Positions 32,844-41,684 of a DNA stretch of 64,000 nt are shown here, piece by piece. A program made the position numbers and the translations under genes. Location of the stretch: contig NZ_CP136574.1 in NCBI RefSeq assembly GCF_035195345.1, forward strand, positions 1,054,001 through 1,118,000. Reading direction: 5' to 3'. Positions within the stretch are counted from its first letter, which is position 1. Every line of letters begins with the position of its first letter. Source of the stretch: Flavobacterium sp. GTDB taxonomy: Bacteria > Bacteroidota > Bacteroidia > Flavobacteriales > Flavobacteriaceae. The notes beneath the pieces are model-generated. The model searched no databases. It was not told the DNA's origin and saw nothing but the letters and a program-made list of their open reading frames with translations.

Positions 32844-33854
32844 TTGAAACCTGAAACAAAAATAAAAATTGCTATTAATGGTTTTGGAAGAATTGGACGT
32901 AATTTGTTCCGATTGCTTTTAAATCATCCTACAATTGAAGTAGTTGCCATCAACGACATTGCAGATAACAAAACAATGGCGCATTTGGTAAAATACGATA
33001 GCATTCACGGTGTCTTGAATCAGAAAGTTTCGTTTTCTGAGGATTCGATTAGTATTGATGATAAATCCTATTTATTTTTTCACGAAAGAGAAATCAAAAA
33101 TTTAGATTGGAAATCAATAAATGTTGATATTGTTATTGAATCGACTGGAAAATTCAAATCGTTTGAAGAGATTAACCAACACATTTTAGCTGGAGCGAAA
33201 AAAGTAATTCTTTCCGCACCATCTGAAGTGGATGAAATAAAAACAGTAGTTTTAGGCGTAAACGAACACATTTTAGACGGAAGCGAAACGATAATTTCCA
33301 ATGCAAGTTGCACGACTAACAATGCAGCACCGATGATTAAAATCATTCAGGAATTGTGTGAAGTGGAACAAGCTTACATTACCACGGTTCACTCCTACAC
33401 TACTGATCAAAGTTTACACGATCAACCCCATAAAGATTTACGCAGAGCGCGTGGTGCAGCACAATCTATTGTTCCTACAACAACTGGAGCCGCAAAAGCA
33501 TTAACAAAAATATTTCCTGAATTAGAAGGAAAAATAGGTGGTTGCGGTATTCGGGTTCCTGTTCCAGATGGTTCGTTGACGGATATTACTTTCAATGTCA
33601 AACGTCAAGTTTCTATTGAAGAAATTAATCAAGCGTTTAAAAAAGCGGCTGAAACTAATTTTAAAGGAATTCTTGATTATACAGAAGACCCAATTGTTTC
33701 AGTAGATATTATCGGCAATCAAAACTCTTGTTTATTTGATGCACAATTAACATCTGTTATCGATAAAATGGTTAAAATTGTAGGTTGGTATGACAATGAA
33801 ATTGGCTATTCTTCGCGATTAATTGACTTAATTACATTCATTTCTAAAAAATAA
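32844..33854 (+). CDS. gap: Glyceraldehyde-3-phosphate dehydrogenase, standard form
   Basis: 336 residues, the usual class I length. The start is TTG 32844 (MKPETKIKIAINGFGRIGRN); no ATG lies upstream of the Rossmann fold in this frame. The NAD-discriminating Asp is present in VVAINDIADN. The catalytic cysteine is in NASCTTNNAAPM, followed by HSYTTDQ. The C-terminal WYDNEIGYSSRL is intact. It is probably the glycolytic NAD enzyme, whereas the long GAPDH at 1341 lacks that Asp. The TTG lies inside a short direct repeat (TGAAACAAAAA twice), which may have supplied the start. Confidence 0.95.
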   Translation: MKPETKIKIAINGFGRIGRNLFRLLLNHPTIEVVAINDIADNKTMAHLVKYDSIHGVLNQKVSFSEDSISIDDKSYLFFHEREIKNLDWKSINVDIVIESTGKFKSFEEINQHILAGAKKVILSAPSEVDEIKTVVLGVNEHILDGSETIISNASCTTNNAAPMIKIIQELCEVEQAYITTVHSYTTDQSLHDQPHKDLRRARGAAQSIVPTTTGAAKALTKIFPELEGKIGGCGIRVPVPDGSLTDITFNVKRQVSIEEINQAFKKAAETNFKGILDYTEDPIVSVDIIGNQNSCLFDAQLTSVIDKMVKIVGWYDNEIGYSSRLIDLITFISKK

Positions 33855-33913
33855 AGTTTTTTATTATCGTTAAAAAACTTAAATTGCAGAGTTAATTTTA
33901 ACCCAAACTTGAC

Positions 33914-36109
33914 TTGGCTAAGCAAATTTTAATATTATTTTTTTTAGCAACTACCTATTGTTACTCACAATCTGTATATAAAGATGCTACAAAAATAAAT
34001 GATAGTACAGATTATTATTTAGAGATTGGACTTTTTAACAAAGAAGAAAAAAAATCTTATTCTAAGGCTATTTTATATACTGAAAAAGCTATTGAATTTG
34101 CTAAAAAAAACAAATTAAGCAACAAGTTAGCTGATTGTTATTTACAATTGGCTACCATTTTTTTTGAACTAGAAAAAAACGACTTAGCTATTGATTACTA
34201 TATTAGAGCCATTAGCATATATAGTAAAAGCGAACCTAAATCAAACATCGCACTTGCCTATTATAGTCTAGGTAAATGTTACCTTAAAAAAAACAATATT
34301 CCTTATGCAGAAAGTTACTTTGAAAAAGCAACTATCGTATATGAAAAATTAAATTTTCTTGAAGCTATTGAAGTTATTAATCTTCAAAAAGCCATTATAA
34401 AAAAAGAAAAAAGAAAATACGAAGAGGCAATTACTATTCTTAAAGGAGTAATTGAAAACATAAGTGATGATGCTTTATTAAGTACAAAAACAGAAGCTTA
34501 CATTCAACTTGGTGAAATTGAAGTCATCAAAAAAGAATACAGTCAAGCTCTTGATTATTTAAATCAAGCTAAATACACTAATGAAACTAGTAATAATGAT
34601 TTTAAGTTAGCCAAACGAATTTATAAGCTACTTGGCACTACTCACGAAAAGAATAATAACATTTCTAGTTCCAATTTTTATTTACAAAAGTATGTTAACT
34701 TAATCGATTCTATTGGAAAACTAAACAATAGCAATTTAACAGAAAACACTGTTGATAAAATACAATTTGATAAACAACTTAAAACAATAGAGCAATTAGA
34801 CAAAGAAAGAAAGAGTCAGCAAAAAACATTACGTTTCTCTAAGTTAATTAGTATTTTAAGTATTGCTCTTATCTCGATTTTATCATTATTGAGTTTATCA
34901 CTTTATAAAAACAATAAGATTAGAACTAGTACTAATAAACTTTTAAAAGAGAAAAATAAAGAATTAACACTTGAAAAGGAAAAAGCAGAAAGAGCTTCTA
35001 AAGCAAGAGCTGATTTCTTGTCTACAGTGAGTCATGAATTGAGAACTCCCTTAAATGCAATCAATGGAATTACCTATCTTTTATTGCAAGAAAATCCAAA
35101 ACAAAGTCAATTAGATTACTTAAAATCATTAGAGTTTTCAGGCAACTATTTATTAAATTTCATTAATGATATTTTAGAAATTAACCGATTAGAATCTGAC
35201 AAAGTAACAATTGAAAAAATAAATCTCAATATCACAAAGTTAAGTCAGAACATTATCAATTCATTCAAAGAGTTTATCAACGAAAACAATATAAACTTCC
35301 ACCTTAATATTGATAATTCTCTCAACTATAATTTAAAAGGCGATCCTACTAAAATTTCGCAAATTTTAATCAACCTAATAAACAACGCCATTAAGTTTAG
35401 TAAAGATGGAGATGTTTGGTTTACCATTAGTAAGAAATCAGAAACTGAAAACAATATTACTTTACATTTTGAAATAAGAGATAACGGTATAGGAATCCCT
35501 GAAGAAAAACAAGAAGCAATATTTGATAGTTTTAGTCAAGGTTCGGTTGAAATTAACAGAACTTATGGCGGAACGGGCTTAGGCTTATCAATTGTCAAAA
35601 AGATATTAGAAGTAATGGGTAGTGAAATCTACCTAATAAGTGAAGCTGAAAAAGGAAGTACGTTCAGTTTTGACCTTGAATTTGAAAAAGGTATAATAGA
35701 TCCAGTTACCATTGAAATCAATCAAAATATTGAATTTTCAAATGAAAAAAATATTTTATTAGTTGAAGACAACAAAATAAATCAAATGATTACTCAAAAA
35801 ATGCTTGAAAGAAAAGGCATTTCATGTGTAATTATAGACAATGGAGAAGAAGCTATAGAAAATGTTAAAACTAATAATTACGACTTAATTTTAATGGATG
35901 TACACTTACCTGGAATTAATGGTACAGAAGCAACAACTGAGATTAGAAAATTCAACAATACTGTTCCTATTATAGCATTAACAGCGATATCTCTGAACGA
36001 AAATAGAGAAATGCTCCTGTCTTATGGCATGAATGAAGTAATCACTAAACCTTTTGAACCGGAGCATTTATATACTGTTGTAACCAAATATTTATCTAAT
36101 ACTGAATAA
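33914..36109 (+). CDS. TPR-containing hybrid sensor histidine kinase
   Basis: 731 residues from TTG 33914, with a signal peptide (ILILFFLATTYCYSQ). A periplasmic array of TPR-like repeats runs over about residues 35-260, with one transmembrane helix near 315-333. The HisKA domain has His374 in FLSTVSHELRTPLNAINGI. The HATPase domain has LINLINNAIKFS, DNGIGIPEE and GGTGLGLSIVKK. A C-terminal receiver domain follows, with phospho-acceptor Asp662 in LMDVHLPG and the switch Thr/Lys. No partner regulator or output gene is adjacent. Its last 14 bases overlap the converging punA gene. Confidence 0.93.
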   Translation: MAKQILILFFLATTYCYSQSVYKDATKINDSTDYYLEIGLFNKEEKKSYSKAILYTEKAIEFAKKNKLSNKLADCYLQLATIFFELEKNDLAIDYYIRAISIYSKSEPKSNIALAYYSLGKCYLKKNNIPYAESYFEKATIVYEKLNFLEAIEVINLQKAIIKKEKRKYEEAITILKGVIENISDDALLSTKTEAYIQLGEIEVIKKEYSQALDYLNQAKYTNETSNNDFKLAKRIYKLLGTTHEKNNNISSSNFYLQKYVNLIDSIGKLNNSNLTENTVDKIQFDKQLKTIEQLDKERKSQQKTLRFSKLISILSIALISILSLLSLSLYKNNKIRTSTNKLLKEKNKELTLEKEKAERASKARADFLSTVSHELRTPLNAINGITYLLLQENPKQSQLDYLKSLEFSGNYLLNFINDILEINRLESDKVTIEKINLNITKLSQNIINSFKEFINENNINFHLNIDNSLNYNLKGDPTKISQILINLINNAIKFSKDGDVWFTISKKSETENNITLHFEIRDNGIGIPEEKQEAIFDSFSQGSVEINRTYGGTGLGLSIVKKILEVMGSEIYLISEAEKGSTFSFDLEFEKGIIDPVTIEINQNIEFSNEKNILLVEDNKINQMITQKMLERKGISCVIIDNGEEAIENVKTNNYDLILMDVHLPGINGTEATTEIRKFNNTVPIIALTAISLNENREMLLSYGMNEVITKPFEPEHLYTVVTKYLSNTE

Positions 36110-36908
36110 TCAAATTTTTGATTAGATTTCTGACGTGAGGTTCCGCTTTTTGTGCAGCTTGCAATACTTCTTCGTGATTTACTTCTTCAATATTGTCTTC
36201 ATCTCCCAAATCTGTAATCACTGAAATTCCAAAACATTCCATATTCATATGGCGTGCAACAATAACTTCTGGTACAGTTGACATTCCTACGCAATCAGCA
36301 CCTACAGCTTTTACCATTTTATATTCTGCCAATGTTTCAAAAGTTGGCCCTTGTAATGCTAAATAAATTCCTTGCTTCAAATCGATGTTCAAAGATTTTG
36401 CTAATTCAAAAGCTTTTTGATTCATGGCATTTGAATATGGTTCGCTCATATTTACAAATCTTGACCCAAAACGTTCATCATTATCTCCTCGTAATGGGTG
36501 TTCAGGCATCATATTAATATGATCTGTAATTACTGCAACATCTCCTACTTTATAAGAAGGATTAACTCCTCCCGAAGCATTGGATACTATTAATTTTTCT
36601 ACCCCTAAGTATTTCATTACACGCACAGGAAACGTTACTTGTTTCATATCGTAACCTTCGTAAAAATGAAAACGTCCTTGCATTGCCACCACCTTTTTAG
36701 TTCCAATTGTTCCAAAAACTAAAGCTCCTTTATGTCCTTGAACGGTAGAAACTGGGAAATTCGGAATTTCTGTATAATGTAATGTATGTTCTATGGCAAT
36801 ATCTTCTGTAAATCCGCCTAAACCTGAACCCAAAATCACACCGTATTCTGCAGTAAAATTGGTTTTATTTTTAATGTAATTAACGGTTTCTTGCACTTTT
36901 TCCCACAT
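36096..36908 (-). CDS. punA: Purine nucleoside phosphorylase (PNP I, trimeric)
   Basis: 270 residues, family length. It phosphorolyses purine nucleosides, mainly inosine and guanosine, in salvage. GVILGSGLGGFTEDI (phosphate-binding Ser), QGRFHFYEGYDM, SNASGGVNPSYKVGDV, GTYLALQGPTFET-like ALQGPTFET, and the base-binding segments with MSTVPEVIVARHM are all present. Its 5' end overlaps the lpxK 3' end by 29 bases, so the two are transcriptionally and probably translationally linked. The 3' end overlaps the converging kinase gene by 14 bases. Confidence 0.95.
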   Translation of the reverse strand: MWEKVQETVNYIKNKTNFTAEYGVILGSGLGGFTEDIAIEHTLHYTEIPNFPVSTVQGHKGALVFGTIGTKKVVAMQGRFHFYEGYDMKQVTFPVRVMKYLGVEKLIVSNASGGVNPSYKVGDVAVITDHINMMPEHPLRGDNDERFGSRFVNMSEPYSNAMNQKAFELAKSLNIDLKQGIYLALQGPTFETLAEYKMVKAVGADCVGMSTVPEVIVARHMNMECFGISVITDLGDEDNIEEVNHEEVLQAAQKAEPHVRNLIKNLIIQY

Positions 36909-37896
36909 AATCTATTATCGTTTTATCAATGTTTTTACTATTCAAAAATTTAGACTTTATTGGCAAATAAAACAACTGCGATTTAGGCAATAATCCATTT
37001 AAACGAACAAAATCTTTTTCGGTTGTAACTATTTCCCTTCCATTAGCTTGAGCTAAAATTTGCTCACAATCTTGTTTTGAAAAATGATGATGATCTGGAA
37101 ACACAAATGTTTCATCTTTCTCATTTTTTAGAAAATCAAAAAACAATTTAGGTTTTGCAATTCCGGCTACCAAAACTTTACTTTCGGATTGAATTTCAGA
37201 AACTAACAATTGACTGTCGTTTCCAAAAATAAAATCATCGTATTGAATTGTGGTAAAGAAAACCTGCTGTTTTACCTTCAACTTTTCTCTGATTTTCTGC
37301 TGTGCAAGTTCAGACAAATCCTCCGGACATTTTGTGACAATTATCATATCGGCCCGTTTTTTACCTGAAGAAGGTTCGCGTAAATTCCCGAAAGGCAAAA
37401 TAAAATCGTTACAAAACAAATCGTCATACGCCGTGAGTAAAATATAAAACCCAGCTTTTACTTTTCTGTGCTGAAAAGCGTCGTCTAATAAAATAATATC
37501 TGGTTTATCTTGAAGCAGTACTAATTTTTCAATTCCGTTTTTTCTGTTAGCATCAACTGCCACTTGAATGTTTGGAAATTTCGAATAAAACTGAAAAGGT
37601 TCATCACCAATAGAGCTGGCAGTAGCTTTGTCATCTGCTAAAATAAACCCTTCTGTTGAACGTTTGTATCCACGACTCAAAACAGCCACTTTATATTTCT
37701 CAGAAAGTAATCGAATTAAATATTCAATTTGAGGTGTTTTTCCTGTGCCACCAACGCTTAAATTCCCAACAGCAATGATAGGAATATCAAACGAATAGCT
37801 CTTCAGAACGCCTAAATCATACAACCAATTTCGAACATAGGTTATGAGCCAATACAAAAAGGCTAATGGGAAAAGTATTTTTCGTAACAAAATCAT
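36880..37896 (-). CDS. lpxK: Tetraacyldisaccharide 4'-kinase
   Basis: 338 residues. It phosphorylates the 4' position of the lipid A disaccharide at the cytoplasmic face of the inner membrane. The N-terminal hydrophobic helix (FPLAFLYWLITYVRNWLYDLG) anchors it. The P-loop VGNLSVGGTGKTPQ is at about residues 43-56. ILLDDAFQHRKV contains the catalytic Asp-Asp-x-x-Gln-His. VTTEKDFVRL near the C-terminus is typical. It overlaps punA by 29 bases. A TACTTTCG sequence near 37903-37910 is a one-mismatch -7 element. Confidence 0.95.
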   Translation of the reverse strand: MILLRKILFPLAFLYWLITYVRNWLYDLGVLKSYSFDIPIIAVGNLSVGGTGKTPQIEYLIRLLSEKYKVAVLSRGYKRSTEGFILADDKATASSIGDEPFQFYSKFPNIQVAVDANRKNGIEKLVLLQDKPDIILLDDAFQHRKVKAGFYILLTAYDDLFCNDFILPFGNLREPSSGKKRADMIIVTKCPEDLSELAQQKIREKLKVKQQVFFTTIQYDDFIFGNDSQLLVSEIQSESKVLVAGIAKPKLFFDFLKNEKDETFVFPDHHHFSKQDCEQILAQANGREIVTTEKDFVRLNGLLPKSQLFYLPIKSKFLNSKNIDKTIIDYVGKSARNR

Positions 37897-38000
37897 ACTA
37901 CGAAAGTATAATATTTTATCTTTATAATAAAGTTTATATGATTTATCATTTCATTTGTAAGCTGTATTTCGTTATTTTGTGTAATCAAATAAAAAAATAG

Positions 38001-39116
38001 ATGAAACTTTCCAATATACTTTCCGTTCTTGAAGAAATGGCGCCGCTAGGTTATGCTGAAGATTTTGATAATGTTGGACTTTTAGTTGGAAATCCGAACC
38101 AGGAAATTGAAGGCGTTTTAGTTTGTCACGATGCATTAGAATCTGTGATTGAAGAAGCAGTTACTAAAAAATGTAATTTGGTGGTTTGCTTCCATCCTAT
38201 TTTATTTTCAGGCATTAAAAAAATTACAGGAAAAAATTATGTGGAACGTGCCATTTTGAAAGCCATTAAAAATGACATTGCAATTTATGCCGTTCATACT
38301 GCTTTGGACAATCATCAAAATGGTGTAAATAAAATTTTCTGTGATGCTTTAGGTTTACAAAATTCCAACGTATTGATTCCGAAAGAAAATTACATTCAAA
38401 AGTTAGTCACCTATACGATTCCTGAAAACGTTGAAAAATTACGAAATGCATTATTTGATGCTGGAGCAGGAAAAATTGGGAATTATGAAGATTGCAGTTT
38501 TAATTCGAAAGGAATTGGAACCTACATGGGAAATGAAAATTCGAATCCAGAAATTGGTGAACGATTTGAATTTGTAGAAACCGAAGAAATAAAAATTGAA
38601 GTTACGTTTGAAAAACATTTGCAAACTAAAATTTTGAAAGCACTTTTTAATAATCATGTGTATGAAGAAGTGGCTTACGAAATTTATCAGTTAGAAAACA
38701 AACATCAAAATATTGGTTTAGGAAGAGTTGGTGAATTCGAAAATGCACTTTCAGAAACCGAATTTTTACAATTGGTAAAAGATAAGTTACAATGTGGTGG
38801 CATTAGACATTCTGTTTTTACAGGAAAAGCTATAAAAAAAGTAGCAGTTTTAGGTGGAAGCGGCAGTTTTGCAATTAAAAATGCAATTTCCTCAGGAGCA
38901 GATGCTTATCTTACGGCTGACTTAAAATATCATCAGTTTTATGAAGCTGAAAATCAGTTACTTTTAGCCGATATTGGTCACTTTGAAAGCGAAAGATTTA
39001 CAAAAAATTATATTGTTGATTTTCTTAAAGAAAAAATCACTAATTTTGCACCTAATTCGCTGCAATGCGGAATTATTTTATCAGAAGAAAATACAAATCC
39101 AGTTAAGTACTTTTAA
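38001..39116 (+). CDS. Nif3-like dinuclear metal centre family protein
   Basis: 371 residues, the long form with an inserted domain. Conserved metal-ligand regions: AEDFDNVGLLVGN, VCFHPILFSG (His pair), YAVHTALDNHQNGVN, and near the C-terminus LTADLKYHQFYEAE with LADIGHFESER. The central insert (about residues 130-235) is the PII-like YqfO/CutA-type domain of long members. The biochemical role is unsettled; family members are sometimes called GTP cyclohydrolase I type 2 on weak grounds. The next gene begins two bases after the stop, a widely conserved pairing. Confidence 0.92.
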   Translation: MKLSNILSVLEEMAPLGYAEDFDNVGLLVGNPNQEIEGVLVCHDALESVIEEAVTKKCNLVVCFHPILFSGIKKITGKNYVERAILKAIKNDIAIYAVHTALDNHQNGVNKIFCDALGLQNSNVLIPKENYIQKLVTYTIPENVEKLRNALFDAGAGKIGNYEDCSFNSKGIGTYMGNENSNPEIGERFEFVETEEIKIEVTFEKHLQTKILKALFNNHVYEEVAYEIYQLENKHQNIGLGRVGEFENALSETEFLQLVKDKLQCGGIRHSVFTGKAIKKVAVLGGSGSFAIKNAISSGADAYLTADLKYHQFYEAENQLLLADIGHFESERFTKNYIVDFLKEKITNFAPNSLQCGIILSEENTNPVKYF

Positions 39117-39118
39117 AT

Positions 39119-39898
39119 ATGGCAACAATCAAAGAGATAAGCGTAGAAGATAAGTTAAGAGCCCTTTATGCTTTACAACTAGTTGATTCTAAAATTGACG
39201 AAATAAGAAATGTTAGAGGAGAATTGCCTCTTGAAGTAGAAGATTTAGAAGATGAAGTAGCAGGACTTTCTACTCGTTTAGATAAGTTAAAAAGCGATTT
39301 AGAAACTATTGATGAACAAATCAAAGAAAAGAAAAACGCAATTGACGAGCACAAAGCTGCCATTAAAAAATATTTAGAGCAACAAAAAAATGTTCGTAAC
39401 AATAGAGAATTCAACTCTTTAACTAAAGAAGTGGAGTTTCAGGAATTGGAAATTCAATTGGCTGAAAAACACATTAAAGAAATGAAAGCTTCTATTGAGC
39501 ACCGAAAAGAAGTAATTGCTCAAACGAAAGAAAAGTTAGACGGAAAACAAACGCATTTGAAACATAAAAAAGCTGAATTAAGCGACATTATGGCTGAAAC
39601 TGAAAAAGAAGAAAACTTTTTATCTTCTAAATCAGAAGAATTAAGAGGTCAAATCGAAGAGCGTTTAATTGCTGCTTACGACAGAATTAGAAACAGTGTT
39701 AGAAATGGTTTAGCGGTTGTTTCTATTGAGCGTGGCGCTTCTGCTGGTTCATTCTTTACAATTCCTCCACAAACTCAAATGGAAATTGCAGCTCGCAAAA
39801 AAATCATTACAGATGAGCACAGTGGAAGAATCTTAGTAGACGGTGTTTTAGCTGACGAAGAAAAAGAAAAAATGGAAAAATTATTTGCTAGCATCTAA
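39119..39898 (+). CDS. Coiled-coil protein of the C4-type zinc-ribbon family (zinc cysteines missing)
   Basis: 259 residues. A long helical hairpin coiled coil (about residues 10-185) contains NVRNNREFNSLTKEVEFQELE. It ends in a globular segment with GASAGSFFTIPPQTQMEIA. In the wider family the C-terminus is a four-cysteine zinc ribbon (CPxCGR type). Here the matching place reads ITDEHSGRILVDG and there is no cysteine in the protein. It is directly downstream of the Nif3-like gene, as in many bacteria. The function is unknown. Confidence 0.85.
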   Translation: MATIKEISVEDKLRALYALQLVDSKIDEIRNVRGELPLEVEDLEDEVAGLSTRLDKLKSDLETIDEQIKEKKNAIDEHKAAIKKYLEQQKNVRNNREFNSLTKEVEFQELEIQLAEKHIKEMKASIEHRKEVIAQTKEKLDGKQTHLKHKKAELSDIMAETEKEENFLSSKSEELRGQIEERLIAAYDRIRNSVRNGLAVVSIERGASAGSFFTIPPQTQMEIAARKKIITDEHSGRILVDGVLADEEKEKMEKLFASI

Positions 39899-39919
39899 TT
39901 AAATCCTAAATAATAAATG

Positions 39920-39949
39920 AAAGTCCTTTTTTTAAAAGGGCTTTTTTTT
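39920..39949 (+). terminator. Terminator after the coiled-coil gene
   Basis: AAAGTCCTTTT pairs with AAAAGGGCTTT (one G-T pair) around TTT, followed by more Ts. It ends the Nif3-coiled-coil transcript. Confidence 0.85.
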
Positions 39950-39960
39950 GTTTTTAATTA

Positions 39961-40020
39961 CACCGAGATTCACAGAGTTTTTTTTGATTTTAATTGTGTT
40001 GAAAAGTGATACACAGAGAC
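39961..40020 (+). repeat. Dispersed ~60-bp repeat, CACAGAG family, copy 2
   Basis: CACCGAGATTCACAGAG, a T-run, TTTTAATTGTGTTG, then GATACACAGAGAC. It closely matches copy 1 (29660) and copy 3, which starts exactly 120 bases later. The gap 39950-40231 holds only these repeats. Confidence 0.75.
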
Positions 40021-40080
40021 ATTTACTATTATAAGCTTTTAAGACAAAATACTTGACGAACTTTGCGATTAATTTATTTA

Positions 40081-40139
40081 CACAGAGTTTCACAGAGCAT
40101 TTTTTTATTTTGATTGTGTTGAAAAGAGTTACACAGAGC
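40081..40139 (+). repeat. Dispersed ~60-bp repeat, CACAGAG family, copy 3
   Basis: CACAGAGTTTCACAGAG, T-rich centre with TTTTGATTGTGTTG, then GTTACACAGAGCG. With copy 2 it forms a 120-base-period tandem pair. The spacer after each copy carries ACTTTGnG-type phrases. Confidence 0.75.
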
Positions 40140-40231
40140 GTTTAACTTTTTAAAAACTCATAAAGAAACATTGTGTTATATTGTAAAAACTTTGAGAAAC
40201 TTTGTGCAACAAAAAAATCGCCAAAAAAACT

Positions 40232-40239
40232 TATCTTTG
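40232..40239 (+). promoter_or_regulatory. -7 promoter element (TATCTTTG) for rluF, nearly leaderless
   Basis: TATCTTTG ends only 4 bases before the ATG at 40244. Transcription should therefore start at, or a base or two from, the start codon. Confidence 0.6.
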
Positions 40240-40243
40240 CAAC

Positions 40244-41032
40244 ATGGAAGAAAATGCTACCCGAATTAATAAGTTTCTATCAGAAACTGGTTTTTGTTCA
40301 CGCAGAGAAGCCGATCGTTTGATTGAGCAAGGAAGAGTTACCATAAACGGAAAAGTTCCAGAAATGGGTACTAAAGTGACGCCAAGTGACGAAGTACGAG
40401 TGAACGGCAAATTGATTCAGGAACGTAAAGAAAAACCGATTTATTTAGCCTTCAACAAACCTGCTGGTATTGAATGCACTACAAATTTGGACGTTAGAGA
40501 TAATATTATAGATTTCATTAACTATCCCGAGCGTATTTTTCCTATTGGTCGATTGGATAAAGCCAGTGAAGGTTTGATTTTTATGACCAATGATGGTGAT
40601 ATTGTAAATAAAATTCTTCGTGCGCGTAACAACCACGAAAAAGAATATATCGTAACCGTAAATCACCCAATTACCGACCGATTTATTGACCGAATGGCAA
40701 ATGGAATTCCGATTTTGGAAACGATTACCAAGAAATGTAAAGTAGAACAAATTAGCAAATACGTTTTCCGAATTATTTTAACGCAAGGTTTGAATAGACA
40801 AATTCGTAGAATGTGTGAGTATTTAGATTACGAAGTAACAGCTTTAAAACGTACACGTATCATCAACATTTCTTTAGACGTAGCAGAAGGAAAATACAGA
40901 AACTTAACCGATGGAGAAGTTGCCGAATTAAACAAATTGATTGAACCTTCTAGCAAAACCGAAGAAGCAAGTTTACCGAGTAATAAAGGTAAATTTACGG
41001 GTAAGAGGAATTATGGGGAAAGGAATCGATAG
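40244..41032 (+). CDS. rluF: 23S rRNA pseudouridine synthase, RluF/RluB family
   Basis: 262 residues from ATG 40244; an upstream in-frame TTG at 40202 lies before the promoter. An N-terminal S4 RNA-binding domain (RINKFLSETGFCSRREADRLIEQGRVTING) is followed by the RsuA-type catalytic domain, with the catalytic Asp in IGRLDKASEGLIF. LTQGLNRQIRRMCEYLDYEV is the other conserved block. YLAFNKPAGIECT and the KRTRI segment fit the RluF subgroup (U2604) slightly better than RluB. The tail is basic and low in complexity. Confidence 0.88.
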   Translation: MEENATRINKFLSETGFCSRREADRLIEQGRVTINGKVPEMGTKVTPSDEVRVNGKLIQERKEKPIYLAFNKPAGIECTTNLDVRDNIIDFINYPERIFPIGRLDKASEGLIFMTNDGDIVNKILRARNNHEKEYIVTVNHPITDRFIDRMANGIPILETITKKCKVEQISKYVFRIILTQGLNRQIRRMCEYLDYEVTALKRTRIINISLDVAEGKYRNLTDGEVAELNKLIEPSSKTEEASLPSNKGKFTGKRNYGERNR

Positions 41033-41051
41033 AAAATATATAATTATACAA

Positions 41052-41684
41052 TCAAATACAGTGATCTTTGTTAGTTAAAAGACATTCTATTTGTTGGTCT
41101 AGATTATTACAATATCTCTTAACTTCATTTATATACTGTAAAATATCTAAATTAGAAAGATCTGACGCATCATCATTATGATGTAGAACATTATTTCTCT
41201 TTGTGACTATTTGATTAACAGTATCTTTGTTCTTATTATAATAATCTACATCATCTAAATTAATACCAAACATAGAAAAAAGCTCTTTTGTTCGAAAAGG
41301 ATTTCCCGAAATAAATGAATCTAAATCCTTTTTTTTAATTTTTAATGATAAAGATTCAAATCTACTTTTTTTCTTATCAAGAAGGGATGAAACTTTAGAA
41401 TCTGAATTTTCTTTATTTTCAATACTCCATCTAATTAGATTATACGGAAAATTTTCTCTCGCTATGCGTTCGTTATAATCCATTATTAACACCTCTAAAA
41501 CGTCTTTAAGATAAGTTTCTAAATATCCACAAAGGCTTATCAAAAAAGATTTTGTGAGAAAATTTGCATTTTCATAAACAAAAGTAATTGGTTCATCAGA
41601 AATAATAATATCATTACAATCTTTAACAGTCCTTTCTAAATCATGTAGTTTTTCTTCAAAATTTTTAAAAACTTTAGTTACCAT
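41052..41684 (-). CDS. HEPN domain protein, MAE_28990/MAE_18760-like putative ribonuclease
   Basis: 210 residues, all-helical by eye. The HEPN catalytic motif R-x4-H is RNNVLH (Arg163 to His168), followed by a further His and Asn. The N-terminal helix region SFLISLCGYLETYLKDVLEVL resembles the conserved front half of RiboL-PSP/MAE_28990-type HEPN proteins. HEPN proteins with this motif are usually metal-independent RNases in toxin-antitoxin and anti-phage systems. It overlaps the DUF262 gene by 11 bases and is translated after it. The RNase activity is inferred; no direct function is known to me for this pair. Confidence 0.72.
   Translation of the reverse strand: MVTKVFKNFEEKLHDLERTVKDCNDIIISDEPITFVYENANFLTKSFLISLCGYLETYLKDVLEVLIMDYNERIARENFPYNLIRWSIENKENSDSKVSSLLDKKKSRFESLSLKIKKKDLDSFISGNPFRTKELFSMFGINLDDVDYYNKNKDTVNQIVTKRNNVLHHNDDASDLSNLDILQYINEVKRYCNNLDQQIECLLTNKDHCI

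Noticed and set aside
39961..40139. Two 60-base repeats at 120-base spacing as a possible CRISPR array
   Set aside because: Only two adjacent copies, repeats too long and imperfect, spacers of similar composition to the repeats, no cas genes, and a third copy alone 10 kb away.
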